A DNA stretch of 64,000 nucleotides from Tigriopus japonicus (Eukaryota; Arthropoda; Copepoda; Harpacticoida; Harpacticidae), in the NCBI GenBank assembly GCA_010645155.1, contig CM021316.1:8029788-8093787 (forward strand), in the 5' to 3' direction. Shown here one piece after another: positions 35,377-47,600 of this stretch (the first letter of the stretch is position 1; the number at the start of each line of letters is the position of its first letter). Position numbers and translations under genes: made by a program. The notes under the pieces were generated by a model that saw only the letters and a list, made by a program, of their open reading frames with translations, did not search any database and was not told where the DNA came from.

Positions 35377-36289
35377 CCAAAAATATTAAATCGAAAAATA
35401 ATGGTTAAAACCATTCTTAGAATAACATTCTTCAAACTTTCTTTCCAAAAAAACGTCAGTTGGCGAAATCTAAGCAAGAATAAGTCAATTCAGCATAAAT
35501 AAACTTACACTTAATACATTAAATGAGCCCATTACTTGAAGGCCAAACTGGACGTTTGAACTTTCCACTCTTTTTATTTGACCATCGAGCGTCGTCCAAA
35601 ATGTGGGAAAGAATGATCGACTGAAGGAATGAACGAATAAACGAATGTAAAACTGGGACTATTAATAACATGCTCACACCACACATCATGTTAAATATAG
35701 CATGCAAGTATATTTTAAAGCTAATTGTGTCATGATTAGTAACAAGAGAAGGTTACTTAGTATTTTGATTTATATTCCTAAGTTTATCATTGTTGCAAGT
35801 GTTTCCCATCCAAGAGGCAAGAAGTCTTTTGAACTGATTGTCCAAAAAAATGCAAACTATAATAAAGCACACTCAAACTGATATTAGATTGCAATGTGGA
35901 TATTAAAATGCTTTTGCCAAGGAATTTAAGCAGTGTTGGTTTACTATTAAAAAGACAAGACTCTTGTTTACAGATGAAGAAATTATATGTAAATCTTGAA
36001 ACATTTTGAACAGTTACACATATTTTATCGTATTGTATAAACAAAACATGCAAATTGTTCTTACGTTTTACAAATGTATACAAAATATTATTGTAATCAG
36101 TGAGGCAAATAGCCTCATGACCGAAGATTGAAGTAATCATGGCAAAGTTTATTTCTCCAAGTAATGTTTCCATTAATAGAAGTATTTTTGTTTAAATATG
36201 CAACCATGCATTGTTTAGAATTTAATTACTTATGTAGTGTAACTGTTTTTTCGTCTGATTTGTACAACTTTCTTTTACGTTTGTTGAAC

Positions 36290-36500
36290 TTTTGGACACT
36301 TATGGACATATTTTGGGGATTTTTGGACACCTTTTGAGGATTTTTGGACACCTTCTGAGATTTTTGGACATCCTCTGGGGATTTTTGGACACCTTCTGGG
36401 ATTTTTGGACATCCTCTGGGGATTTTTGGACACCCTCTGGGGATTTTTGGACACCTTTTGGGTATTTTTAGACACTTTTGGACACTTTTGGACATTAAGG
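36290..36500 (-). repeat. Tandem array of about 21-24-bp GTCCAAAAAT units
   Basis: About nine units of the form GATTTTTGGACACCTTCTGG, the inverted equivalent of the left array. Units vary at the CTTCTGGG/CTTTTGAG portion. Reading frames through it (repeats of CPKIPRG) are artefacts of the array. Confidence 0.85.
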
Positions 36501-36933
36501 TGTCCAAAAATCTCTCGATGTCAAAAAATGCCCACCCTGCCCTTAAATGCTAAATAGAATCAGCTCCTACTACATACTATATCATTCCCAACGTAGAATA
36601 ATGAGGAAAAGTAAGGAAACGTAATACATGGAAGCCTCCGCTCCGGCGTTCAGCTGTGGATTTCTTATAAATGGGATTCCATTCAAGTAAATGACTTTGC
36701 TTTGATAAGATTGATCAAACAATTATTTAAGGATGTCGTTGGTTGAATTTCAGCATCATGCGTTCCTCTGCTCACGAGCAACAACGTTCCAAGATTTGGA
36801 ACAGTCACAGTATAGTACGTACTTGCCAAAACGAGAGAAAAAATGTTGAGAAAAAATGTAGGTGCAAATGTTTGGTCGGAAGAGCGAGCATTGCTCTATG
36901 CTTCATTTTACTTTAACTGACACAAGCCGCCTG

Positions 36934-37115
36934 TTAATGCACCTAATTCAAAAGCGAGAGTATACCAAAATCAAGTCAGAATAACCGGCCTCAAGTATTT
37001 ACTTGTGACATCACCTGTGCATGAAACACAGCAGCTGGGGACAGTGTTTACTCGGCGAATACTAATTTGACTTTATTTGTCCATACTCTCGCTTTTGAAT
37101 TAAGCGTGTTAATAT
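36934..37115. mobile_element. Short MITE, 182 bp, with 8-bp flanking repeat
   Basis: Arms pair as TAATTCAAAAGCGAGAGTAT on the left and the same sequence on the minus strand at the right. GCCGCCTG flanks both ends exactly (36926-36933 and 37116-37123), an 8-bp target-site duplication. The right end has three extra bases. No coding capacity. Confidence 0.8.
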
Positions 37116-37123
37116 GCCGCCTG

Positions 37124-38354
37124 AAAAGTTCGGTCGATCAAGCTTAAATCAAGCATGTGAGCTTCGAATCACCAATGGAACATTTGGTTTGTACCGAATT
37201 TGAAAAATGGCTTTTCCCAGTAGCCGAGGCATCCAGGTCCCAATTCTTCCACAACAAAAGATGTTAATCCGACCTCCAAAATTATTCCCTAAAATTATGT
37301 GGTCGCCCTGGTTTGAATTTCGAAGTATATTGTTTGAAAGCGGGAACAACCAATTCATAAAAAAAAGATTATGTTACTTTCTCAAGCCTTGAGGTAAGAA
37401 CATCGCTTTTCTTTTTTTCTACGCGTATAATCTTTCATGACGTTGCTCTCTGTTGTTTTGTTGCTACGCTCTTATGAAGAGCAAGGATGTGGTTAGCCTT
37501 TAGAGAACTGATAATTATTCCGCAATCATGATAAAAAATACATTGACGTTCCTATTATTGAAGGCAAGCAAATTTGTTTTTCAACAGATTCCGAAAAAAT
37601 ACCAGCTACGTGTAGAGTTATGATGTCTTAATTCACAGAGACATTTTAGAAAGAGGATGAATGTGGGAGAAAGGTTGAAGATTTTTTGACCGCTGAAAGG
37701 TTTTTTTTCCATTTTCCGAATATGCAAGTTATGTTAGTTGTATGTTCTCCTTATCCCATGAGCAATAAGCATTTTAAGTAGAGTTGTGTGTGACTATAAT
37801 TTTGTAGTTATTTGGGCTCGGTTTCGGTTAAAATCGGTAAGGAGTCTTCTCTGCACATCACTATATTAGAGCCGAGCGAGGACAAAAAAGTTGTTCTTTC
37901 CATTAATTTTTCTTTGGGAGGGGGGTTGAAATTTCTAAGATATATTTGTTTTGCACTGGCTGAACTCTAAAAATTTCAAGTGAACGAGATTTTTTTCCCT
38001 CTTTTTCGGACATTATGCATTTTTTAAGATTTAGGCAAAAATTAACAAAAGAAAGCAAAAAATCCCATTGTTCTTTTTTGTTTTGAAGTTTTAAATAATC
38101 CTCAAGCTTCATGCGTTTAAATGACAACAATTTGGTTTGTCTGGCGTTTTTTTGGAGGTCTCTATGGAACTAAACAGCATGAACAATTTGATAGGGATCA
38201 ATAAGATAGAGAGGGATCAAAGAGCAAATGCATTTAAAATGTATCAGGAATTAATCCATTTTCACTCCTGAGTTCCAAACTGATTTCAAACAGTTCTTCC
38301 TTTTTTGTTGTGTTAAATATCTACTACCCCAACTTGACTACGTCCTATCATATT
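37124..38354. other. AT-rich intergenic DNA, nothing recognised
   Basis: No supported gene, repeat or RNA signature. Frames at 37149-37392 overlap on opposite strands and show no motif. Confidence 0.4.
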
Positions 38355-38717
38355 AACTTCTAATTTTCACCAATCTCGACGAAAAGTAAGTTTCCCAAAA
38401 GAATAAATATTGTTGTCTCAATTTGTTTTGAGTTTTTCGCCAACCATGAGAGATTTCAGGTTCCATTCCACCTTTGCATAGGTTATCTAAAAATCAAATT
38501 TTCCATCTAAATGTTAAATAAAAAATAACAAATAAAAAATTTAACTTTATATTTTCATCAACCTCGACAAAGCTTTTATTTTCACCAAAGAAGTTTCCGA
38601 AAAGAATAAAATATGTTACCTCAATTTGTCTTGAGTTTTTCTCCTAGACATGAGAGAATTTCAGATTCCATTCCACCTTAACAGGTTACCTAAAAATCAA
38701 GTTTTCTATCCACATGT
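38355..38717 (+). repeat. Diverged tandem duplication, unit about 160-175 bp
   Basis: Positions 38355-38515 and 38541-38717 are direct copies. Shared landmarks are ATTTTCA then CTCGACAA or CTCGACGA, AAAAGAATAAA, CTCAATTTGT, TTGAGTTTTT, CATGAGAGA and TTCCATTCCACCTT. The second copy has an insertion after its first 30 bases. No coding signal. Confidence 0.75.
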
Positions 38718-39452
38718 CCCTCGTAACGAAATGCAAAACCTAAATTGGGGTCTGGCTTAATCATTTTAGTGAATCATTTGTTCTCTGCACTCCCAAACCA
38801 CAACTTCAGAAGAGTTGATTCAATCAGATATCTTAGTCCGATGGCTATCTTTCTCTCCTGCTCCATCCATCTATCAATCAACCAAGTTTCCCGCTACTAT
38901 CCCATCATTTCAAGTCCATGCTGTCCTCTTCAAAGGCTCTTTCTCTCGTGGTTGCCCAACACCTCAAGGACCTTCACACTCAAAAGGCCTGTCAGAGTGA
39001 TGATGACGTCGTTTCATGTCTCTCACCTCCGAAACACACATGGGCTAAAGAAATCTTTCTCTCACTCTCCTCATTTGTCCGCTTATGAACCCACTGAAAG
39101 GCCGAGCGGACGGAAGAAAGAAAGGCCCAGAGAGGTTCCCACTTATAAAGGCCAGATCAACGGCCTTTTCCCTGTCACTTCCCCATTGGAACACGCTTAG
39201 AGAGGTACGCCATTATCAGATCGTAAGAGTAAAGATTCCTCGTGAACCCATCCACAAACTCATAGAAAAGTGAGACATACAGACAAAGTGACTGATTGAT
39301 TGTTTGGAACGGACCATTATTTGTTGAGTTTAAACCCTGACCCAACCTTTGAGGTAGGCGCTTCTTCCCTCAATAACGTTTATTCTTGATTGGTAAAATT
39401 GGTGGATTCAATGGGGAACGAACCTTCTTTTGCACCCATGTTTACTTATGAT
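38718..39452. other. Intergenic DNA with an unsupported 151-codon frame
   Basis: A plus-strand frame at 38745-39200 is the longest nearby, but it has no recognised domain and no typical coding composition, so I do not call it. Confidence 0.35.
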
Positions 39453-40005
39453 TAGGGCCCGGAAAAATATTTGCAAAAAAGGGTCAAAATGTCCAATATA
39501 TATTTTGTTCAAAAGCCCTAAATATTTGGAAGATATTTGAATAAAAGCCGGATATTTAAAAAATTTTGACAACGCCATTACTTGGTATTTTTGTCGGTGT
39601 GCACCGATTTCCAAATTTGTTTTTGGTGAATTTAATGCATTTGGTCGTGGATGGAGGCATACTTGACATATAACTGATTTAAAAATACAATTTTCTATTT
39701 GCCTCATTAAATGGCGCAGTTTTTTTCGTGTTAAAGAGTAGTTTTGGTTGTGAATGTCTAATCTCAATCCAAATGCCATTTTGAAGAATTATTTGTATTT
39801 TGGGTTTCAATATGGGTAAACCCTCTTGGGCATTGATCATTCATTTATCTTTCTCAATTCTGCCTGAAATATTTTTTCTGACTCAAATATTCGAGAAAAT
39901 ATTTATATTTTCCTTGAATGAGGCAAAATAATAAAAAAATCGAGGAAAAACGGAGATATATTTTTAAAATGTCTTACATTTTGAAAAAAATATTTCCGGG
40001 CCCTA
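39453..40005. mobile_element. hAT-like MITE, 553 bp, TAGGGCCCGG termini
   Basis: Inverted ends TAGGGCCCGGAAAAATATTT and, on the minus strand, TAGGGCCCGGAAATATTT. The flanks are CTTATGAT (39445-39452) and CTTATGAA (40006-40013), an 8-bp duplication with one mismatch. Many AAATATTT motifs lie near both ends. No transposase frame. Confidence 0.85.
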
Positions 40006-40186
40006 CTTATGAAATAACTCTTCGATAGGAGTTCATTCATTGCCAGGACCATTCTGCTCATTGATTGAGTAAGAAATCGTCACAAGCGACACTAATTGTG
40101 ATGTTTATCAGAATCATTAGCGACCCATCATGGTCAAGAAGCATTTTGGGTCGAGAGAAGGACAACTTGTACGTCGTCCTAATAGC

Positions 40187-40426
40187 TCATATGTTTTGCC
40201 TGCACCAAGGCGTGCTGCAAGCATGCTTCCATTATTGACTTCAAGCGTATTTTAAGCCTGCTAGAGCATTTCTTACCAAATTTTAGGTTAAGCATCTAAT
40301 ACACAGAAGTTGGCATTTGTATGGCGTCGTTTTAGAGGCCTGAAAACGTTAAAGATACGCAAAATGGATGGAAGTCAATTGATGAAGTATGCTTCAAGCA
40401 TGGATCTCCAAACACAAAACATATGA
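40187..40426. mobile_element. 240-bp MITE family, copy 1
   Basis: Ends pair as TCATATGTTTTG and CAAAACATATGA. CCTAATA occurs at 40178-40184 and 40427-40433, a probable target duplication with two unpaired bases on the left. A reverse-oriented copy of identical length lies at 45538-45777 and a diverged one at 55858-56092. Confidence 0.75.
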
Positions 40427-40433
40427 CCTAATA

Positions 40434-43397
40434 ATTTCTTTGTATGAGATGTGAGGACATTTCAATGCCTAATTTTTGGACCAGACAAATTTCCCGTTAA
40501 GGATAACGAAGAATTGCTCAAATCAACAGATTTGTTCCGAGGCATTGATTTTAAACTTACAGTACAATTGGAAAAGGTGCTATTGTAAAACATGGGTCTC
40601 CTTGCTTTGATTTCGTATCAGAGCCCAAAATGAAACAAGCGAGACAAACTTTTTTTGTTCTGATTTAATAAAATTTCACAGAAATGGCGGGGTTAATGAT
40701 TCAATTCTTTCATTATTTGTTTATGCAGTGACAATATCGGCTCAAAATGTTTACTGAACTTTCGAAAACATGCAACAAACACAAATACCGAGATCTCTGT
40801 CTCTAGCTTAGAATTTGCACCGAAGAAGATCAGATTTATTCAGCACTTTAAAAAAACAAAATCCGAAGCATTTCAAAAATATTTAGCTGCACATTAAAAA
40901 GCAAAGCAAATCTAACTCTGTTCTGTATTTTTCTTGTTAATATTGGAACAGATACAAAAGCCCAGGAAGGTTCAAAAATAACAAATGAAGTAGAAGGAAT
41001 CGTTTAGAGCTTAAATGGAGGCGAGGATCATCTAACAATTGTCAATAAACAGGTGGAAGACAGAAAAAAAGAAAGTATTCTTGCACGATTTCACCTTTTA
41101 TGTACGATAAATATGTCTCAAATTCAGTTGAACGATGGTCATTTAAGGGTACAAACTTCAAGCTAAAAATTGAATGCCAACAACTTAACGCACAAACGTA
41201 TATCTGCAACACTCGATTCAAACGGTTTAAGTAATTCACTTCTGTGTACTAGTACACGGAAGAAGAATGGCTTTATTCCATTCAAATGATTTGAATTTGT
41301 GTAAATGACTGTTAACGAACAGGTTTTTGGGCATTGGATTTTCATTGGGGAAAAAGAGGAAAAATTCCCCAACACCTGAAATAGCAAAAAAGCAACCGAT
41401 AATTTTGTGGTGCTCAAAATGGTTATGGAATGAACGCAGATGTCCCATATTTCCATGTGGAAAAAAACTTTCAAATATAGAGGAATTAGGCAACCACCAT
41501 TTGATAAAACTTTTCCCGCACAAGCATGTTGTCAAATTACCAAGTTGGTGGCATTTCCTTTTTATGGTTTTACTTTTTGGTTCTACACATTTTTTACTGA
41601 AACCAAACTAACCCTTTGAAAAGTTTCAGGAATCTCTTAAGCCTATCCTTCAAGGCTGTTAAATAATCTAAGTGAATTTTAGCATACAATTCAATTCTAG
41701 TTTCTTACGCCTTGGTTTACAAGTAAAAAGTCGAATATATTAAAATGACAAAAGAAAAAAAAACGTTTTTTTTTTTCTTAAAACACTACAAGACGTTCGT
41801 CCCTTTCACAAATTCTTTTTTAACCTTGAAATCTCGTTTAACACAAATAATTGTTAGATTACGTTCCAATTCGATATGATACTTGTTCAAAACTTACAAA
41901 TTTCGAACTACTTGAAACCATCAACTTTTTTAATATCCCCTTCTCATTCAAAGGTCTTTTCTGAGGAACGCGATTAGTTTTGACAAAATATGATTTTTCT
42001 CACGAGTATGCCGAAACTTAATTACTGATAAAGATTAAAAATTTGCATGTGCGCCCAACAAGTTCCAAAACATAGAGTTCTGTAGAGGAGAGAAAGCAGA
42101 GTAGGCTTAATCTGAAATTTCCAAACAGACAATCAGGGCGATTAAGTAACTTGTTCAAACTAACCCAAACAGTTTTATTCACCAATGTTTGTATTGATTA
42201 TGATTTTGATGGGAAAGTTTTTATGATATTTTTGCAAAATTATTTTGTTATTTATGTAAATTTGGCAAGTTTTTGAAATAAACAATGTCCTCTCTACTTT
42301 CTTTTAAGTTCCAAAACAGTAATGAACCCTTCAAAAATGAAGCCATCTAGCGGTCAATATCTTTGAAAGAGCTTGAAAGAGAATAATAGACATGCCGTCA
42401 CTTATTCAGGTCAAGCAAGGGTTTCATTTCTCGTCAAAAAGAAATATAATACCGTGTTCGCAAACCAGACAATGAAGAATGAAATCTCTTTGAATGCAAG
42501 GCAAGGAGAAAGAAATTGCTGGAGGAACACTCCATACCTTGGCCTGCAATGGTAATGGATTGGAGAGATGAATTGCTAGATTCACAATAGCACCTGACGC
42601 TTTCTTTGATGCCTTGGTCATCTCAAGCTTAAGGCAGATTATCTCTTACCTATTGGCCCTTGGATTAGAAACTAGAACTCGATGGCACAAAGGCCTTTTA
42701 CAAGGAAATTCCGGCGAATAAGATATTTTTATCGTGCATAACCCGCAACAGCGATTTTCAGAAGGTCAAAACCAATCTAAAAGACAAGATTGAGTTCAAC
42801 CCAAAGACTGAACAAAAAACTGATTACATAACGCTTCACTATCTTTCGTGACAAGATGCAGAAGAATAGGTTTATCTAAGCGTATAATTTGCTGATAGCC
42901 TCTTTTAAGGGAGTCAGACATGTTGATCCTCAAACCATCATTCACCACTGAAAGTCTGAAACGCATGGATGTTTAGTTTTATCTGATAAGTTTTACCTCC
43001 AAGGAAATGCAAGAGAACATCATTACCAGGAAAGATTGCTAATATCTTTCATATTAACGACGCGCTGATTGATTACCTGTCCACTTGAAAACCATTGCAC
43101 CAAGTGATTACTCATAGCACCGCCGTTAAAGCTTCATTAATCAAGCTTCCTGTACGTACTCGTTAGTAAATGGACAGTTTCGACATTTCTTTGAATAGCG
43201 TGATTTGGCGGATGCAAGATTATGTTCAATTTAAAACGGACATAATGAGGAAGTTAGATTTCTTCTTTGATCTCCCGTTCAATCCTGATTATGTTAAGCT
43301 TCCTTAGAAAAGGGCCAATTTATGGGGATTGGTATGAGCTGGGAACCACTTAATTGTCTGGACGACGAGTCTAATGATTGTTTTTATATTTCCATTG
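40434..43397. other. AT-rich intergenic DNA, nothing recognised
   Basis: No supported gene. Overlapping frames at 41042-41611 run on both strands and carry no motif. A poly-A/poly-T cluster lies at about 41752-41778. Confidence 0.4.
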
Positions 43398-43640
43398 CGA
43401 ACAAATCAATTGCGTTTTCTTGCAAATGAGACCATATTCGCGTTGAATTTCAATTTCAACTCAATCGCATTCCGGAGTGAAAAGTTATGCTTTCTCAAAG
43501 ACAGGGATGGGGAGTAATTGTAATTGCAATTATAATTTCGTAATTTCAATTACAATTACATGTAATTGTAGTTAATTACATGTTTTGATGAAGTAATTGT
43601 AATTAATTACATTTTTCAAGTAATTGATCCAACTCCGCTC
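43398..43640. repeat. Dispersed repeat copy abutting a TAATTGTAATT-rich segment
   Basis: 43398-43500 (AATCAATTGCGTT, then AATTTCAATTTCAACTCAAT, then TTATGCTTTCTCAAAG) resembles the repeats at 15330-15585 and 62165-62300. It is followed by CAGGGATGGGGAGTAATTG and an AT-rich run of AATTGTAATTA motifs to about 43625. That run resembles one end of a hAT element, but no partner end is seen. Similarity to 62540-62580 resumes near 43915. Confidence 0.5.
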
Positions 43641-44525
43641 AAAGGCATTCACTAGTGCTTTAAAAAAGCGCCATCAATACATAGAGTGTCAAAATTTTTG
43701 CTCCAACCAGACCCCAAAAAGCGCAATTTACTACATAACGTGTCAAAATTTTCATGCAAAAGAGACCCCAAAAAGCGCAAGATATCGAGACCCTGCTTTG
43801 TTGTATGATTGATTGAGTTGAAGGTTGTTTTGAACAGTGTCTCCAACAAATGCAAGGTCTCAGTTGCAGAAAAGCGCACTTGATTTGTTCTTACAAAAAT
43901 CATGGTTATTATCGCTGGCCTCGTCGTCCAATGAAATCAAGTGATTCTTGAATGAGCATATTTGAAGATGCTCGATCACCTTGACACAAATAGGTAGAAC
44001 CGACTGCCGCCCAATACATTTCAAGAAAGAAGCAAAATTATTCCACTTGTCAAATTTATGAGCGTTCTTCTAAGAAAGCATAAATTGAAAAGAATATAGC
44101 AGACTTGACTCGTCCGTTGAAAATCGATTTTCATTACTCCAATATCTTTTCCATTCGGATGAACCTTTTCTAAAAAATTCCACTGAAAACGAGAACTCTC
44201 TCTTTGAAACAAGGAAAAAAGTGCGCATCGCAAAAAGAGATTCAACGCTTTTATTCGACCTTTCACGCCACCAAGGGTACAGAATCTCGATCTCTTCAAC
44301 CATCCGTAGTACGGCTTTTAACATTACAACCAGACTTGAATGGTTGAATGGGGGGACATTGGTTGGATAACAGGACGAGTTTGTTTTAGCAAGTATTGAC
44401 ACAATCATACGCTTATTTCTGTGCTAGGTTTGCGCTTGCTTGGCCTTATATATATGGTCCTGGTGTTACGTAATCATTTGGGTCTAGCCAATAATTTATG
44501 ACAATTGTCTTTCTTTCTTTCTTAG

Positions 44526-44619
44526 GAACTGATCACATATGTATTTCTTGTCTTGGAAGAGCTCGCAATTAAATCCTGGAAGGTGGCATGATGCCATCTT
44601 CGCCCCATTACGCAACATG
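44526..44619 (+). promoter_or_regulatory. Putative 5' UTR of the calcitonin-type gene
   Basis: A strong pyrimidine tract and AG (44507-44525) sit just upstream, so this exon is probably preceded by a non-coding exon. An in-frame ATG at 44539 would add 27 hydrophilic residues ahead of the signal peptide. I prefer the ATG at 44620, which gives a normal secretory start. Confidence 0.4.
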
Positions 44620-47600
44620 AGACTGCAGACGTATTTAATTGCCACTCTGTTCATTGTGGGACTCGTCCCGAGGTCGGAAAGTGTTCCACTTCACCCTCAA
44701 AATGGTGACATGATGGTTCAAAGGTAATTAAAACCCCTTTCGCTTCAAAGGGACCCCATCTAATTCCATTGTGCGCCATGAGGAAATTCACTCCTGTGTC
44801 TATGTCTTTTAATGACATTTGCAGACCATCCTTGGAAGACAACGAGAACGCTTTCAGGATGCCTTTTCCTCCGTCTTCACTTGGATTTGGGTCCAATGGT
44901 CAGGCGGAGGAAATCAATCTACTGGAGTACTTGAGACCTCAGCTGGTCACCGTTAAAAGTCACCAGAAGCCCATTAATGATGACAGGGTAGACGTCAATG
45001 AGGAGACGGCACAAGACATGGAGGAGCTGCAACGCCTCCTGGAGTTGCAAAGGCAAAGGCAGATGATCCTCAGAAGACTGAGACCGGCCAAGGGACTACA
45101 ACAATTCGGACATATCCAGAAATTTGGCGAGCCCAGTCGCCCGTAAGTATCAAAAATAGTAAATGCGTTTTTGGGATTGGATTATTGGGTGCCGGAGAAG
45201 CCAGCCATGGTATCATCCAGTTTTCCTGGCGGGATTTTTTTGACGTCTAAGAGCGTCTTTGAGAAAGTTTAGGGATGAGAATTGAATACACGAAGCCACA
45301 AATCGTAGACTTTGTTTTGGACCGTTTGATTTCAAGTGATTTTGCTCCAGTAATATTGAGCGAGGAATTTTGGATCTAGTTTGAGTTAAATTATGTGAGG
45401 CTTGTTCGGAAAAAGGAAGCAATATTTTTTGTTAATTTTGGGACTTCGAATATCGTCACAAATAATTTATTGTTCCAACATTCCACCATATATATGTGGT
45501 TAAAGAAAATGCAACTCTATTAGCGTTTGCTTCAAGGTCATATCTGTTTTTTGTTAGGAGAAGCATACTTGAAGCATACTTCCTCAATTGGCTATCACCC
45601 TTTTGGAGTCTTTATAACGTTTTCAGGCTTCTAAAATGAAGCCAGATAAATGTCAGCTTCTATGCAAAGGATAGTTAACCCAAAATTTGGTTATAAATGC
45701 TCTAACCGGCTTAAAAAATTTGAAGCCGATAATAGAAGCACACTTGGAGCATGCCTTTGTTCAGACAAAATATATGAGCTTTAGTGTTTATGCATTTGAT
45801 TATCTCACAAGTAATTTGTCGCACTTTTGCGATATTGTAGGACTTATTCTCTTTTACGTCTAAAAGAAATGTTTAGAACTGCCCTCCTATCCTGGAGCAA
45901 AGCAGGAATGTGCAGTGTTTTCTTGAAAGAGAAAGAGAAAAGCTTTTTCGATTTTTTGTGAAAGCAAAAACCAGAAAGACCAAAAGAGCAAACGCTCAAG
46001 AATCAAAGCCAGAAGAAACATGCTCATTATGACAGGGCAGTAAAACCATGTGCATGGTTCCTAATGGTTAAATCTTTCTTGGATGTAATCATGGTGAGAT
46101 ATTTTGTCTGATCCTTTATCCCTCTTCAAAAACTTTTCACGGAAACTTGCCCTTGTCAATTTGCACCCACACACGGAACCACTTTCAAAACCGGACTGAT
46201 CACCCAACAAAAAAATATGGTGTGATGTGTTGGCTGGTTTTGGCGACTGGAATAGGAACAAAAAACTCCAATCCTACCACAATAAATGGAAAGTAGATTG
46301 TTGATTACCAATGAAAGACGGAATCTACCAAGGGTTTCTAGAACTTTTTGGATTCAACATGATACATTAAGGTTGATTCATTTCTTCAGTAAGACAAAAA
46401 CCGGACTCCGTCTTTATTTATGTTGTATATCGACTAGATGGTTGTGCGTAGTCCAGGAGATTCTAGATGTCCTTGCCTACGCACACATTTAGAGGTACAA
46501 ACAAGTTAGATGGAAAAGGAAAATTTTGTAACGACTTCACCTTACTTAAATTTGGATGAAATATTAGATTAAAATATCCAGTCAACTATGTTCTTGTCAG
46601 CTCAATGTTAAAGTCATGAATCAATTCAAGCATATCTCTCGGACAATCTTAAGGAGAAAAAAAGCAAAAAAAAATACCTTAGTTATTGAAAATTTGAAAA
46701 GTCGTCTGAAATAGTTTAAAAACATATAGTTGAAGTAAGATCAAATGAAAAGAAACACATTGCAAAATGTTTTTGACCCTTGATAAGCAAATTGAAATTG
46801 ACAATAAATGAGACTTTGTGGTATTTTGAAGGCTCTATTTAAATGTTATGTGAGATGCAGAAAATCTTCACAAGAAAAAAAAGTGCAAGTATGAAAGAAC
46901 AACCTCAAGAAAATAATCCAGCCGATTCTTTGATCGTAATGGTCACTTGGATAGAAAAATCTCAACTTAAAACGTACCGGGTGTTTCAAAAGAAACGGAA
47001 CACCTAATTCCATCGTCATTAACTCATGATTGAAACCATGTATGAACCTCACCTTTATTGGATAGAATTGGCCAAACACTTGACTTGAAAAGTCAGAAAA
47101 AGCAATTTCACCCAATTTCAATATTTAAGCGACGACGATTTTTTCCCTGAAGGGCCCTTTACGAAAACAGAGCGTTCGTGACTCCGATTTTTTTCTCTCT
47201 TCAGAAATTTGGCTAAAATAAAAAATAAGGCGACAAAAAGAGAATAACAACTTGTGTATCTTAAGAATTGTTATCTGCCGCATCTTTTTGATCTCTATAC
47301 ATTTTTTGTGAGATCAACCATTTCCGAGTTACGGACATGGTTTGCCGTTCCGTTTCTTATGCATCACCCGGTAATCCTCAAGAAAGGCCCTCCATCGCAA
47401 TATACGTAGAGCAAACACACTAGTTTTGTATATTTAATCGATTTGGTTGACGGTTTACACTTTTGTCATGTCCAAATAGCCAAAAATGGAACACAAGTTG
47501 ATACTTCTGGCAAGGATCCAATACTTGAATGGAAACATGGCGGAACAAATCGATCGACAACCACCACTTACTTTGGCAAAGCTCGCCAATGAATGATAAG

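Larger units (their letters stand above)
35192..36539. mobile_element. Non-autonomous hAT-like element, 1348 bp, with subterminal GTCC repeats
   Basis: The element begins CAGGGTGGGCATTTGATTTT and ends AAAATGCCCACCCTG, classic CAGGG hAT termini. The flanks are GCCTTAAA (35184-35191) and CCCTTAAA (36540-36547), an 8-bp target duplication with one mismatch. Just inside each end, GTGTCCAAAAAT motifs are repeated many times in opposite orientation on the two sides. Such subterminal arrays are known transposase-binding regions in hAT elements. The about 900-base middle has no transposase frame. Confidence 0.85.

Noticed and set aside
35069..35477. Three overlapping minus-strand frames of about 70-100 codons
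   Set aside because: They only translate the 16-bp tandem array (repeating FGHPYFWTPLFLDTL) in different frames.
36226..36507. Lys/Pro-rich minus-strand frames
   Set aside because: They are translations of the right subterminal tandem array (repeating CPKIPRG).
38745..39200. 151-codon plus-strand frame
   Set aside because: No recognisable motif; low-quality composition; likely chance.
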